DNA of 64,000 nucleotides from Agromyces sp. NDB4Y10. GTDB lineage: Bacteria; Actinomycetota; Actinomycetes; Actinomycetales; Microbacteriaceae. The notes beneath the pieces were generated by a model. The model had not been told where the DNA came from. It made no database searches and saw nothing but the letters and a program-made list of their open reading frames with translations. The position numbers and the translations under genes are program-made. The DNA is taken from NCBI RefSeq assembly GCF_001620055.1, contig NZ_LQGY01000035.1, positions 1 to 64,000 of the forward strand, in the 5' to 3' direction. This document shows, one piece after another, positions 36,831-45,357 of this stretch (its first letter is position 1; the number at the start of each line of letters is the position of its first letter).

Positions 36831-38477
36831 ATGGGTCGCACCAAGCAGAAGATCAGGCCCGAACTCACCGATGCCCAATGGGATCGGCTGCGTCGCTACG
36901 GCGTGCCCCAGGCCACCGAGGTCGGCGATGTCCTGTTCCGCACCGGAGACCGCTGGTACGACCTGATCCTCGTCGAGGAGGGCGAGGTCGAGGTGGTCCG
37001 CGACGCGCTCTCGTGGACCGAGGAGACCCGGCTCGCGGTGCTCGGGCCCCGCACCTTCGTCGGCGAGCTCGGGCTGCTGAACGGGCAGCGCGCGTTCCTC
37101 ACCTCGCGCGTCACCCAGCCGGGCCGCGTGCTGCGGGTCGACCACGACGCGCTCCAGCGCCTGATGGCCGAGGACGACGAGCTGTGCGACCTCATGCTGC
37201 GCACGCTGTGGGCGCGCCGCGAACTCCTGCGGCACGGGCCGGCGGCGTGGACCCTGAAGATCGTGGGCTCGACGGGCTCGCCCGAGTCGATGGCGCTCCG
37301 CCGCTACGCCGAGCGACTCGAGCTCGCCCACACCTGGGTCGACGTCGACGACCCGGCCCTCGACCACGACGTGTGGTCGCACGGCTTCACGCGCGAGCAC
37401 CTGCCCGTCGCGTTCGTGCAGGGCGAGCCGGTGCACAACGCCACGCCGGGCCGCATCGCGGAGATGCTCGGGCTCGCCTACACCGCCGACGACGACCTCG
37501 AGTTCGACCTCGCGGTCGTGGGCGCCGGGCCGGCGGGGCTCGCCGCGGCGATCTACGGCGCGTCCGAGGGCCTGCGCACCGTGCTCCTCGATGCCGTCGC
37601 CCCCGGCGGCCAGTCGGCGACGACCTCGCGCATCGAGAACTACCTCGGCTTCCCGTTCGGCGTGAGCGGTGACGCCCTCACCTCGCAGGCGTCGCTCCAG
37701 GCGTTCAAGTTCGGCGTGCGGATCGCGGCGCCGTGTCCGGTCGTGCGCCTCGACCCCGAGGGCGGCGTGCACCGCCTCCTCCTCGCCGACGGAGCGATCG
37801 TGCGCGCCCGCGCCGTCGTCGTCACGACCGGCGTCGCCTACCGCGGCCTCCCTCTCGAGCGGTGGGACGACTTCGAGGGCGCCGGCATCCACCACGCCGC
37901 GACGGCCCTCGAGCTCCGGCAGGTCGCGGGGTCCGACGTGGTCGTCGTCGGCGGGGCCAACTCGGCCGGCCAGGCGGCGCTCGCCCTCGCCGCGAACTCG
38001 TGCCGGGTCCGCCTCGTGGTCCGCTCGAACGACCTGTCCGAGCGGATGTCGAGCTACCTCGTCGACCGCATCCGGGAGGATCCCCGCATCGAGGTGCACA
38101 CCGGCACCCAGGTCACGGCCCTGCACGGCGAGGACCGCCTCACCGCCGTCACGCTCCGCGGCACGACGGAGCAGACCGTCGACTGCACGGGACTCTTCTG
38201 CTTCATCGGCGCCGTGCCCGCGACGGACTGGCTCGCCGGGCTCGAACGCGACGAGCACGGCTTCCTTCGCACGGGCGCCGACGTGGTCGCGCTCGGCGAC
38301 GGCTGGCGCGACCTCGGCCGGATGCCGCTGCCGTTCGAGACCTCGGTGCCGCGCGTCTTCGCCGCCGGCGACGTGCGCCGCGGATCCATGAAGCGCGTCG
38401 CGGCGGCCGTCGGCGAGGGCTCGAGCGCCGTCGCCTCGGTCCACCAGGCGCTCGCGACCACGGAGGTGTACGCATGA
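36831..38477 (+). CDS. cNMP-binding-domain thioredoxin-reductase-like flavoprotein
   Basis: A 548-residue cytoplasmic protein. Residues about 25-125 form a cyclic-nucleotide-binding-like jelly roll (GDVLFRTGDRWYDLILVEEG, FVGELGLLNGQRAF), residues about 140-210 are a thioredoxin/glutaredoxin-like linker, and residues about 225-545 form a thioredoxin-reductase-like domain: FAD motif VVGAGPAGLAAAIYGASEGL, APGGQSATTSRIENYLGFP, and NADPH motif VVVGGANSAGQAALALA. The redox CxxC of thioredoxin reductase is absent; the equivalent position reads GIHHAATALE. It may therefore transfer electrons to something other than a disulfide. Overlaps the UBP zinc finger gene by ATGA. Confidence 0.88.
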   Translation: MGRTKQKIRPELTDAQWDRLRRYGVPQATEVGDVLFRTGDRWYDLILVEEGEVEVVRDALSWTEETRLAVLGPRTFVGELGLLNGQRAFLTSRVTQPGRVLRVDHDALQRLMAEDDELCDLMLRTLWARRELLRHGPAAWTLKIVGSTGSPESMALRRYAERLELAHTWVDVDDPALDHDVWSHGFTREHLPVAFVQGEPVHNATPGRIAEMLGLAYTADDDLEFDLAVVGAGPAGLAAAIYGASEGLRTVLLDAVAPGGQSATTSRIENYLGFPFGVSGDALTSQASLQAFKFGVRIAAPCPVVRLDPEGGVHRLLLADGAIVRARAVVVTTGVAYRGLPLERWDDFEGAGIHHAATALELRQVAGSDVVVVGGANSAGQAALALAANSCRVRLVVRSNDLSERMSSYLVDRIREDPRIEVHTGTQVTALHGEDRLTAVTLRGTTEQTVDCTGLFCFIGAVPATDWLAGLERDEHGFLRTGADVVALGDGWRDLGRMPLPFETSVPRVFAAGDVRRGSMKRVAAAVGEGSSAVASVHQALATTEVYA

Positions 38478-38818
38478 CCGACCAGCAGACGGCTCCGCCG
38501 CCCTCCGGCACGGGCTGCGTCGAATGCCTCGAAGGCGGCGGATGGTGGTGGCACCTGCGTCGCTGCGTCGAGTGCGGCCATGTCGGATGCTGCGACTCGT
38601 CGCCCGAGCAGCACGCGAGCCGCCACGCCCGCGACGCCGGGCACGCCGTCGCGACCTCGTTCGAACCCGGCGAAGACTGGTTCTGGGACTACAAGGCCGG
38701 CGCGTCGGCGCGGCGGGTCCCGCTCAGCCCGCCGTTCTCCCGGCCCGAGGACCAGCCCGCCCCCGGCCCCGAGGGCAAGGTGCCGCCCGACTGGAAGTCG
38801 CTGCTGCACCGGGGGTGA
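38474..38818 (+). CDS. UBP-type zinc finger protein
   Basis: A 114-residue protein with a ZnF-UBP domain. Ligands appear as Cys15/Cys18 (CVEC), Cys31/Cys34 (CVEC), Cys39/Cys40, His47, His51 and His57, and the tail contains EDWFWDY and PPDWKSLLHRG. In eukaryotes this fold recognises the C-terminal Gly-Gly of ubiquitin. The bacterial role is unknown. The ATG overlaps the stop of the flavoprotein gene, so the two proteins almost certainly function together. Confidence 0.85.
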   Translation: MTDQQTAPPPSGTGCVECLEGGGWWWHLRRCVECGHVGCCDSSPEQHASRHARDAGHAVATSFEPGEDWFWDYKAGASARRVPLSPPFSRPEDQPAPGPEGKVPPDWKSLLHRG

Positions 38819-38868
38819 GGGGCCGGCCCGCGGCATCCGCTGTTCATCGGGCTGTGATCTGCGCGGCC

Positions 38869-38874
38869 TAGGCT
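38869..38874 (+). promoter_or_regulatory. leaderless -10 box of the HAD phosphatase gene
   Basis: TAGGCT ends six bases before the ATG at 38881. Confidence 0.6.
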
Positions 38875-38880
38875 GTGCGC

Positions 38881-39678
38881 ATGGCGAAGCGTGATGAGGT
38901 CGAGTCCTGGCTCACCGACATGGACGGCGTGCTCGTGCACGAGAACCACGCGTTGCCCGGCGCGGCCGCGCTGCTGCAGCACTGGGAGGACACCGGCACC
39001 CCGTACCTCGTGCTCACGAACAACTCGATCTTCACCGCGCGAGACCTGTCGGCGCGCCTGCGCGCGTCGGGGCTCAACGTTCCTGAAGATCGCATCTGGA
39101 CCTCGGCGCTCGCCACGGCCGACTTCCTCCACCAGCAACTGCCGGGCGGCACCGCGTTCGTCATCGGCGAGGCCGGCATCCTCACCGCGCTGCACGACGC
39201 GGGCTTCGTGATGACCGAGACGAACCCCGACTTCGTCGTCGTCGGAGAGACCCGCAACTACTCGTTCGAGGCGATCACGAAGGCGATCCGCCTCATCGGC
39301 AACGGCGCCCGGTTCATCGTCACCAACCCGGATGCCACGGGCCCGTCCGCCGAGGGCCCGCTGCCCGCCACGGGCGCCATCGCCGCGCTCATCACCAAGG
39401 CGACCGGGCGGGAGCCGTACGTGGTCGGCAAGCCGAACCCGATGATGTTCCGCTCGGCGCTGAACAAGATCGGTGCGCACTCCGAGAACACGGCGATGAT
39501 CGGCGACCGCATGGACACCGACATCGTCGCGGGCATCGAGGCCGGGCTGCACACGATCCTCGTGATGACCGGCATCAGCGACCAGGCCGAGATCGAGAAG
39601 TACCCGTTCCGGCCCGACGAGATCCTCACGGGAGTGGCCGAGCTCGTGCCGGCCGAGCCGGTCGAGGTCGAGCTCTAG
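38881..39678 (+). CDS. HAD-superfamily IIA phosphatase (NagD/PGP-like)
   Basis: A 265-residue phosphatase of the HAD IIA group. Motif I is TDMDGVLVHE with nucleophile Asp13 and acid Asp15, motif II is LTNNS, motif III the Lys of VVGKPNPMMF and motif IV IGDRMDTDIVAG. The C2 cap lies between motifs II and III. Candidates are nucleotide-monophosphate or phosphoglycolate-type substrates. Starts leaderless after TAGGCT and converges on a NUDIX gene. Confidence 0.92.
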   Translation: MAKRDEVESWLTDMDGVLVHENHALPGAAALLQHWEDTGTPYLVLTNNSIFTARDLSARLRASGLNVPEDRIWTSALATADFLHQQLPGGTAFVIGEAGILTALHDAGFVMTETNPDFVVVGETRNYSFEAITKAIRLIGNGARFIVTNPDATGPSAEGPLPATGAIAALITKATGREPYVVGKPNPMMFRSALNKIGAHSENTAMIGDRMDTDIVAGIEAGLHTILVMTGISDQAEIEKYPFRPDEILTGVAELVPAEPVEVEL

Positions 39679-39687
39679 CCGCCGCCG

Positions 39688-40395
39688 TCAGGGGCGCAGT
39701 TCGAGCTCCCGGTCGGCGTCCCACGGTTCGGTCCACCCGAGGCGGTCGAACATCGCGTCGAGCACGAGCCCCGTGAAGCCCCACACCAGCCGCTCCGCCC
39801 CGCCCGCCGTGACGGTGAAGCCGGGCCCGCGCCACTCGCGGTCGTCGCGACGGATGACGGTGGTGCACCGGTTCGCCCGGTCGAGCAGGTCGGCGACGGG
39901 GGTGCGGAAGACCGCGGACGACTCGGCCCGGTCGACGGGCGCGACGGGCGTCGGCGCCGCCCACCACCCGAGCACCGGCGTCACCACGTGGCGGGAGTAC
40001 GCGAGCGGGATCTCGCCGAGCGTGCCGAGCACCTCCACGCCCGCCGGGTCGAGCCCGGTCTCCTCCCGCGCCTCCCGGAGCGCGGCGGCGACCGGGCCGG
40101 CCTCGCCGTCGTCGACGCGGCCGCCGGGGAAGGCGATCTGGCCCGCGTGCGAGCGGAGCGTGGTCGCGCGCGCGAGCAGGAGCACGTCGAGGTCGCGCGA
40201 GACCGCGCGCGCCTGCGCCTCGTGGTCGCTCGGCAGGTGGTCGAGCACGCCGAACAGCACGAGCACCGCGGCGGGCCGCGCGTCGTCGCCGACGGGCTCG
40301 CGCACGGCCTGCCAGAGGTCGTGCACGGCCGGGTCGTCGACGAGCGCCGCGAGCTGCGCCCGCGCCGATGCGGAAGCGTCGTCGCGTGAGGTCAC
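39688..40395 (-). CDS. NUDIX hydrolase, CoA-pyrophosphatase (NudL)-like
   Basis: A 235-residue hydrolase. LLLARATTLRSHAGQIAFPGGR (in parts) is the NudL/Nudt7 signature, and the NUDIX box is GGRVDDGEAGPVAAALREAREETG with all catalytic Arg/Glu residues (given here as end points GGRVDD and REAREETG). Such enzymes hydrolyse CoA and CoA esters to 4'-phosphopantetheine. About 75 helical N-terminal residues precede the domain. The GTG start is six bases after TACCCT. Transcribed away from the small gene at 40621 with a 46-base gap. Confidence 0.87.
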   Translation of the reverse strand: MTSRDDASASARAQLAALVDDPAVHDLWQAVREPVGDDARPAAVLVLFGVLDHLPSDHEAQARAVSRDLDVLLLARATTLRSHAGQIAFPGGRVDDGEAGPVAAALREAREETGLDPAGVEVLGTLGEIPLAYSRHVVTPVLGWWAAPTPVAPVDRAESSAVFRTPVADLLDRANRCTTVIRRDDREWRGPGFTVTAGGAERLVWGFTGLVLDAMFDRLGWTEPWDADRELELRP

Positions 40396-40401
40396 CCGTC
40401 G

Positions 40402-40407
40402 AGGGTA
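40402..40407 (-). promoter_or_regulatory. leaderless -10 box of the NudL-like gene
   Basis: TACCCT on the minus strand, six bases before the GTG at 40395. Confidence 0.55.
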
Positions 40408-40441
40408 GCCCGCGCGGCCGTGATCCCCGATGCCGCGGCGC

Positions 40442-40621
40442 CTACGACCGGCCGCCCGGGCCGTCGGCGTCGCCCGGAGGATCCGAGCGGTCCGTCCCGT
40501 CGCGCTCGTCGGGCTCCTCCGGCCGCCACCGCTGCGACCACCGGCTCTCGTGCAGGAACACCTGCGTCACGATGACGAGCACGACGATGACCGCGCCGCC
40601 GACCCAGAACGTCCAGTCCAC
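40442..40621 (-). CDS. small single-TM protein (59 aa)
   Basis: Starts at GTG with CGGAG six bases upstream. The peptide opens DWTFWVGGAVIVVLVIVTQV, one membrane helix, then a charged, disordered tail rich in Asp, Arg and Glu (RWRPEEPDERDGTDRS). It begins 11 bases after the nucleoside hydrolase stop, so it is probably the last gene of the ribokinase operon. Family unknown. Confidence 0.6.
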   Translation of the reverse strand: MDWTFWVGGAVIVVLVIVTQVFLHESRWSQRWRPEEPDERDGTDRSDPPGDADGPGGRS

Positions 40622-40632
40622 GACGGCTCCGC

Positions 40633-41580
40633 TCAGCCGAGCCGGCCGTAGGCCAGTTCGACGGCGGCCCAGAAGCGCTCGACGTCGAGCCCGACCGCCA
40701 CGTTCGCATTCGGTTCGCGGGCGAGCATGCCGTCGAGGTCGACGCTCGTCGCCCCGACGGTCTCGGACCCGACGAGCTCCACGTCCAGCCGGGTGTGCAC
40801 GACCTCGACCGCGTCCGGGTCGGCGAGCACGGCCACCGCCACCGGGTCGTGCAGCGGACCGTCGGGCATGCCGAACACCTCGTCGTTGGTGCGGCAGAAG
40901 AACTCGAGCAGCTCGTCGCCGAACGCGGCGGTGCGGTTGCCCACCGCCGCCAGCCGTTCCCGCACGCGGGTGGTCACGAGCGCGCGGTGCGTCACGTTCA
41001 GCCCGACCATCGTGAAGCGGATGCCGCTGCCGAGCACCCGGTCGAGCGCCTCCGGGTCGACCCAGGCGTTGAACTCGGCGTACGGCGTGACGTTGCCGCG
41101 CTCGGTGGAGCCGCCCATCCACACGATCTCGCGCACCCGGTCCGCGAGGTCCGGACGTTCGCGGAGGAAGATCGCGACGTTCGTGATCGGCCCCGTCGCG
41201 ATGATGGCGACCGGCTCGGATGCCGCCTCCAGCGTGTCGGCGATGAGCTCCGTCGCACTCCGCGGATCGAGCGGCACGCGGGTCGGGGACGTGTCGGGGT
41301 CGGGAAGCTCGGGCCCCCCGAGCCCGTTCTCGCCGTGGATCCACTCGGCCGTCGACAGCTCGCGAGCGAGCGGCCCGCTCGCGCCCGCGGCGACGGGCAC
41401 GTCGCCCACCCCGGCCACGGCGAGCGCGACGCGGGCGTTCCGGCTCGTGTGCTCGAGCGGCACGTTGCCACCGACGGTGGTCACCGCGACGAGGTCGAGC
41501 GCCGGGTGGCCCGCCGCGAGCCACAGCGCCATGACGTCGTCGTGGCCCGGGTCGCAGTCGACGATCACGGGAATGGTCAC
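40633..41580 (-). CDS. inosine-uridine preferring nucleoside hydrolase
   Basis: Hydrolyses ribonucleosides to base and ribose. The 315-residue protein has the metal-site motif DCDPGHDD at residues 8-15, then TTVGGNVPLEHTSRNA, the NGLGGP substrate loop, TGPITNVAIFLRERP and the C-terminal LHDPVAVAVL with the last Asp ligand. The GTG overlaps the ribokinase stop (GTGA), so the ribose it releases would be phosphorylated by the co-translated kinase: a nucleoside salvage pair. Confidence 0.93.
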   Translation of the reverse strand: MTIPVIVDCDPGHDDVMALWLAAGHPALDLVAVTTVGGNVPLEHTSRNARVALAVAGVGDVPVAAGASGPLARELSTAEWIHGENGLGGPELPDPDTSPTRVPLDPRSATELIADTLEAASEPVAIIATGPITNVAIFLRERPDLADRVREIVWMGGSTERGNVTPYAEFNAWVDPEALDRVLGSGIRFTMVGLNVTHRALVTTRVRERLAAVGNRTAAFGDELLEFFCRTNDEVFGMPDGPLHDPVAVAVLADPDAVEVVHTRLDVELVGSETVGATSVDLDGMLAREPNANVAVGLDVERFWAAVELAYGRLG

Positions 41581-42551
41581 ACGGCCTCCGTCCGGTCGGC
41601 GAGCGCGAGCACGTCGTCGCGGCCCGCATAGGAATCCACGGTGCCCCGCCCCTGGACGGCGAGCGCGCCCGCGGCGACGGCGGCGCGCACCGCGTCGGGC
41701 AGGGCGCGTCCCTCGGCCAGCATCGCGGCGAGCATGCCGGTCGCGGCATCCCCCGCCCCGGTCGTGTCGACCGCGGCGACGCGCGGCGCCGCCACGCTCC
41801 ACGAGCCGGTCGCATCGGCGGCCACGGCGCCGCGGTCGCCGAGCGTCACCACGATCGAGCGGGCCAGGGCACCGACGACGGATGCCGCGGCATCCCGCCA
41901 CGTCTCGGCCGACGCGTCATCGGCGAGCCCCTCGCCCAGGCCGAGCGTGCGCGCCTCGTGGACGTTCACGACCAGCGGATCGGCGACCGCGAGGGCCGAC
42001 CGCGAGACGGCAACCGGCGGGGCGAGGTTGAGCACGAAGCGGACGCCCGCGGCGTCGCTCGCCGCCGCGATCGCCTCGATGGAGCGCACCGGGAGCTCAC
42101 CCTGCGTGAGCACGAGTGCGGCGCCGTCGAGCCGAGCCGCCTCCGACCGCACCGCGTCGGCGTCGAACGACGCGTTGGCGCCGGCCGTGACGATGATGGT
42201 GTTCTCGCCCGACTCGGCGACGGTGATCTGCGCGATGCCCGTCGGTTCGCCGGGCACGACCCCCACGGCGTCCGTCGGCAGCCCGAACCGAGCGAACGCG
42301 GCGCGAGCCACCTCGGCGTTCGCGTCGTCGCCGAGCCGGGCCACGAGCTCCACGCCGGCCCCGGCGAGGTGCGCCGCGACCGCCTGGTTCGCCCCCTTGC
42401 CTCCGAGCGCCACCCGGAAGTCCCGGGAATGCACGGTCTCGCCGGGGCGCGGGAAGTCCGCGACGTAGCTCGTCGCGTCGACGTTCACCGAGCCGAACAC
42501 GACGACGGCGCCGTGCCGGCCCCCGCCACCAGCGGGACCCGCCTCGGCCAC
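41577..42551 (-). CDS. rbsK: ribokinase (PfkB family)
   Basis: Phosphorylates D-ribose to ribose 5-phosphate. A 324-residue PfkB kinase: VFGSVNVDATSYV at the N-terminus, the first PfkB signature VALGGKGANQAVAAHLAGA, LAPPVAV, VVNVHEA and the second signature VDTTGAGDAATG with the catalytic Asp. Translation-coupled to the nucleoside hydrolase. The large disordered membrane-protein gene ends one base upstream of its GTG start, so a shared transcript with pyrE and that gene is possible. Fructokinase is the main alternative specificity. Confidence 0.92.
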   Translation of the reverse strand: MAEAGPAGGGGRHGAVVVFGSVNVDATSYVADFPRPGETVHSRDFRVALGGKGANQAVAAHLAGAGVELVARLGDDANAEVARAAFARFGLPTDAVGVVPGEPTGIAQITVAESGENTIIVTAGANASFDADAVRSEAARLDGAALVLTQGELPVRSIEAIAAASDAAGVRFVLNLAPPVAVSRSALAVADPLVVNVHEARTLGLGEGLADDASAETWRDAAASVVGALARSIVVTLGDRGAVAADATGSWSVAAPRVAAVDTTGAGDAATGMLAAMLAEGRALPDAVRAAVAAGALAVQGRGTVDSYAGRDDVLALADRTEAV

Positions 42552-42552
42552 G

Positions 42553-45357
42553 TCAGCCCTGCTGCCCGGCCGTGCCCTGCACGTCGGCGGTGATCGGCGA
42601 ACCGCCGCGGCGGGTGACGAAGCAGTAGAAGTCGCGCTCGCCCGCGGCCCACTGCTCCTCGGTCACCGGGTAGGACCCCTCGACCTGCAGGTCGCCGGCC
42701 ATCGCCGCCATATCGGGGTCGATGACGTTCTCGGCACCGCAGAGGGCCGCGACCTGTGCCTCGACCTCCGCCTCACCGGGGAAGGGCGCCGCCTCGTCGG
42801 TGGAGACCTCGCCGCGGAGCACCAGCTGGGCGGCGTGCGGCGTCGCGCAGTCGATCACCGTGAACTCCTCGGCCCACGGACCCTCGAACGGCTCGAGGCA
42901 CTCGCCGCCGAAGAGCTCGTTCCAGGCGTACGTACCCGGCGGCTGCATGGCCGTGGGTTCCGTCGCCCCGCCGGCTCCGCCGTCGGCGGTCTCATCTCCT
43001 CCGCCTCGGAGCAGCTGGGCGCCGAACGCGATACCCGCGACCACGAGGAGCACGGCGGCGAGGCCGCCCGCGATCCACGCGAGGAGCTTCACCGGCGAAC
43101 GCCCGCCCCGGTCGTCGTCGTCGTCCCGCGTCCGCGGTGCCGCCGGGCCGCCCCGACCGCCGCGGTCACCGCGGGCGTACCGGTCGTCATCGCGGCCGTA
43201 CCGGTCGTACCGATCGTCATCGCGGCCGTACCGGTCATCGCGCGCGTAGGCGCCGTACTGGTCGTCTCGGGCGTATCGGTCGTCGCGGGCGTCGTACGGG
43301 TCGACGTCGCGATCGCGCTGTGCCGCAGCACCACCGACGAGGGGGGTCGGCGCCGTGGCGCCGAAGCCGGCACCGCCGAACAGCGAGGCGAGGCCGTCGT
43401 CATCGCTCTCGTCGTCGACGGCGTCCCGGTCGTGCGGGCCGTCGTACGCGAATCCGCGGGCGCGGTCGTCCCGGGGGTCGCGGCGGTCGTCGCGGTCGTA
43501 CGGCGCATCCGCCCACTCGTCGCGGGGGTCCCGGTACTCGCGATCGTCCCGGTACTCGAGGTCGTCCCGGTACTCGCGATCGTCCCGGTGGTCGCGATCG
43601 CCGTACTCGGCCTCACGCGGGTCGGAGGGCACGTCCGCGTCATCCGCGATGCCGTCGTCGGGGATGGGATCCCACTGGTCGACCGCGGGGTACGGCTCAG
43701 GGGAACGGTCGTCGTCTCCGGAGCGCGCATCCCGGTCGTCGCGCGACCGTCCGGCCGGTGCGGCGTCGGAGTCGGAGTCGGACGCCCCGCGTCGGCGGGG
43801 ACCCGGCCGGTCGTCCTCGACCGGGGCCTTGGGATCGGGCGCCGTCGGGTCGGGGGTGAGGTTCCAGAAGTAGCCGGCCTGCGCCATCTCGCGCGCCATG
43901 GGCGAGCCGTCCTGCTCGTCGTACGCGGGCTGCTCGGAGCGGGGCTCGTCGTACCGAGCCTCCCGGTCGTACTCCTGCCGGCCCCAGCCGTCCCGGTCGG
44001 AGCCCTGGTGATCACGGTCCTGCTGGTCCCAGCCCTGCCGGTCGTACGCCGGCTCGTCCGGAACCCGCTCGCCCGCGGCCCGCTGGTCATCCCAGCCCTG
44101 CTGGTCGTCGGCGTGGTCGTCGTACGCGTGCTCGCCCGGGGTCCGCTGGTCCCAACCCTGCTGGGCATACGCCTGCTCGTCCTGAACCGGCTCGGCGGCG
44201 GCCCGCTGGTCCCAGCCCTGCTGGTCGTACGCCCGCGTGTCGGAACCCTGCTGGTCGTAGGCCCGCGTGTCGGAACCCTGCTGGTCGTAGCCCTGCTGGT
44301 CGTAGCCCTGCTGGTCATAGCCCGGCTGGGCGTAGCCCTGCTGGTCGTACGCCTGCTGGTCCCAGCCCTGCGGCTCGTGCGCCCGCGGGTCGTACCCCGG
44401 CTGGTCGAACTCGTGGTCGTCGTACTGGCCCGACGCGTCGGCGTAGGCCTGCTCGTCGGAGTAGCCCCGGCCATCGTCGGATGCGGGAACCCGGTCGTCG
44501 CGCGTGGCCGCACCGGCGGCCGCCGGGTCCTCGTTGAGCGCCGACCAGAGCTGGTCGTCGAAATCGGTCCGGGCCGCGGGGAAGGCGGTGCCCGCGGGCG
44601 GGGTCACCGGGGTGAAGGACTGCCGGGCGACCGGAGGCGGCGTGAACCCCGCGAACGGGGAGTCGGCCGATCCCGGCACGTCGCGCGGGTCGAGCGGAGG
44701 CTCGTCGCGGTGCGGCTCGACCGGGCGCCGGTCGTCGCGGGGTCGCTGCGGCGGCGGCTCCGCGGGGTCCGAGAGCTGGCGGAACGCCGCACGGAGACCG
44801 TCCTCGGTCTCGATGGGCTGCTCGCCCCAGGTCAGGGCGAAGTTCGCCGGCGGGGTGACCGGGCCGGGCGGCGGTGCCTGCGGGCCGCCGAAGGCCGGCG
44901 GCACGGGCGCCCCGCCCACGGGCGGCTCGACCGACGTGAGCCGGTCGTCGGGCCGCTGCGGGTCGCGCGGCGTCGCCGGAGGTCGGCGGTCGTCCCAGCC
45001 GGGAGGCTGGTTCCACGCCGGGGCCTGCGGCTCCCACGTCGGAGCGGGCGCCTGCCGCGGCGGCTCCGCGCGCGGCGGAAGCGGCTCGCCCACGACGGGA
45101 AGCTCCCGCGTCGCGGCATCCGTCTCGGACTGGGCGTCGGCGAGCGAGAACCAGTCGAGCGACTCCTCGCTGCGGCGGCGGGGTCGCTCCATGGGCGGCG
45201 GGGAGACCGGCTCGGCCGGCTGCTGGGGCGGTGCGACGGGCGGCTGGGGAGCCTGGCGGCCCTCGAGGTCGGGGCGACGGCCGCTGCCCAGCTGGCTGAG
45301 CAGCCAGTCGGCGTCGTTCATGTCGTCCGAGTCGTGGCGTCCGTCGCGTCGGTTCAT
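42553..45357 (-). CDS. large disordered membrane protein with septum-formation-like domain
   Basis: A 934-residue protein. Residues 1 to about 770 are low complexity: first Pro/Arg-rich, then Tyr/Gln/Gly/Asp repeats of the type YDQQGYDQQG and SDTRAYDQQG, then Asp/Arg/Tyr repeats (YRDDREYRD, DDRYGRDDDRYD). One membrane helix follows (LLAWIAGGLAAVLLVVAGIA) with a roughly 140-residue extracytoplasmic domain: WNELFGGECLEPF, VIDCATPHAAQLV, AALCGA and FYCFVTRRGG. Four cysteines and CATPH resemble the actinobacterial septum-formation domain. The start overlaps the pyrE stop (ATGA). Function unknown; a cell-envelope scaffold is a guess. Confidence 0.82.
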   Translation of the reverse strand: MNRRDGRHDSDDMNDADWLLSQLGSGRRPDLEGRQAPQPPVAPPQQPAEPVSPPPMERPRRRSEESLDWFSLADAQSETDAATRELPVVGEPLPPRAEPPRQAPAPTWEPQAPAWNQPPGWDDRRPPATPRDPQRPDDRLTSVEPPVGGAPVPPAFGGPQAPPPGPVTPPANFALTWGEQPIETEDGLRAAFRQLSDPAEPPPQRPRDDRRPVEPHRDEPPLDPRDVPGSADSPFAGFTPPPVARQSFTPVTPPAGTAFPAARTDFDDQLWSALNEDPAAAGAATRDDRVPASDDGRGYSDEQAYADASGQYDDHEFDQPGYDPRAHEPQGWDQQAYDQQGYAQPGYDQQGYDQQGYDQQGSDTRAYDQQGSDTRAYDQQGWDQRAAAEPVQDEQAYAQQGWDQRTPGEHAYDDHADDQQGWDDQRAAGERVPDEPAYDRQGWDQQDRDHQGSDRDGWGRQEYDREARYDEPRSEQPAYDEQDGSPMAREMAQAGYFWNLTPDPTAPDPKAPVEDDRPGPRRRGASDSDSDAAPAGRSRDDRDARSGDDDRSPEPYPAVDQWDPIPDDGIADDADVPSDPREAEYGDRDHRDDREYRDDLEYRDDREYRDPRDEWADAPYDRDDRRDPRDDRARGFAYDGPHDRDAVDDESDDDGLASLFGGAGFGATAPTPLVGGAAAQRDRDVDPYDARDDRYARDDQYGAYARDDRYGRDDDRYDRYGRDDDRYARGDRGGRGGPAAPRTRDDDDDRGGRSPVKLLAWIAGGLAAVLLVVAGIAFGAQLLRGGGDETADGGAGGATEPTAMQPPGTYAWNELFGGECLEPFEGPWAEEFTVIDCATPHAAQLVLRGEVSTDEAAPFPGEAEVEAQVAALCGAENVIDPDMAAMAGDLQVEGSYPVTEEQWAAGERDFYCFVTRRGGSPITADVQGTAGQQG
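44221..44355. repeat. 30-bp and 15-bp tandem repeats in the disordered region
   Basis: Two 30-bp units at 44221-44250 and 44251-44280 differ at one base and encode SDTRAYDQQG. Five 15-bp units (CTGGTCGTAGCCCTG with small changes) follow to 44355 and encode YDQQG-type pentads. Unit lengths are multiples of three, so copy number can change without a frameshift. Confidence 0.85.

Noticed and set aside
43180-44360. CRISPR-like periodic repeats
   Set aside because: The repeats are coding tandem units (15 and 30 bp, no unique spacers) in the disordered protein.
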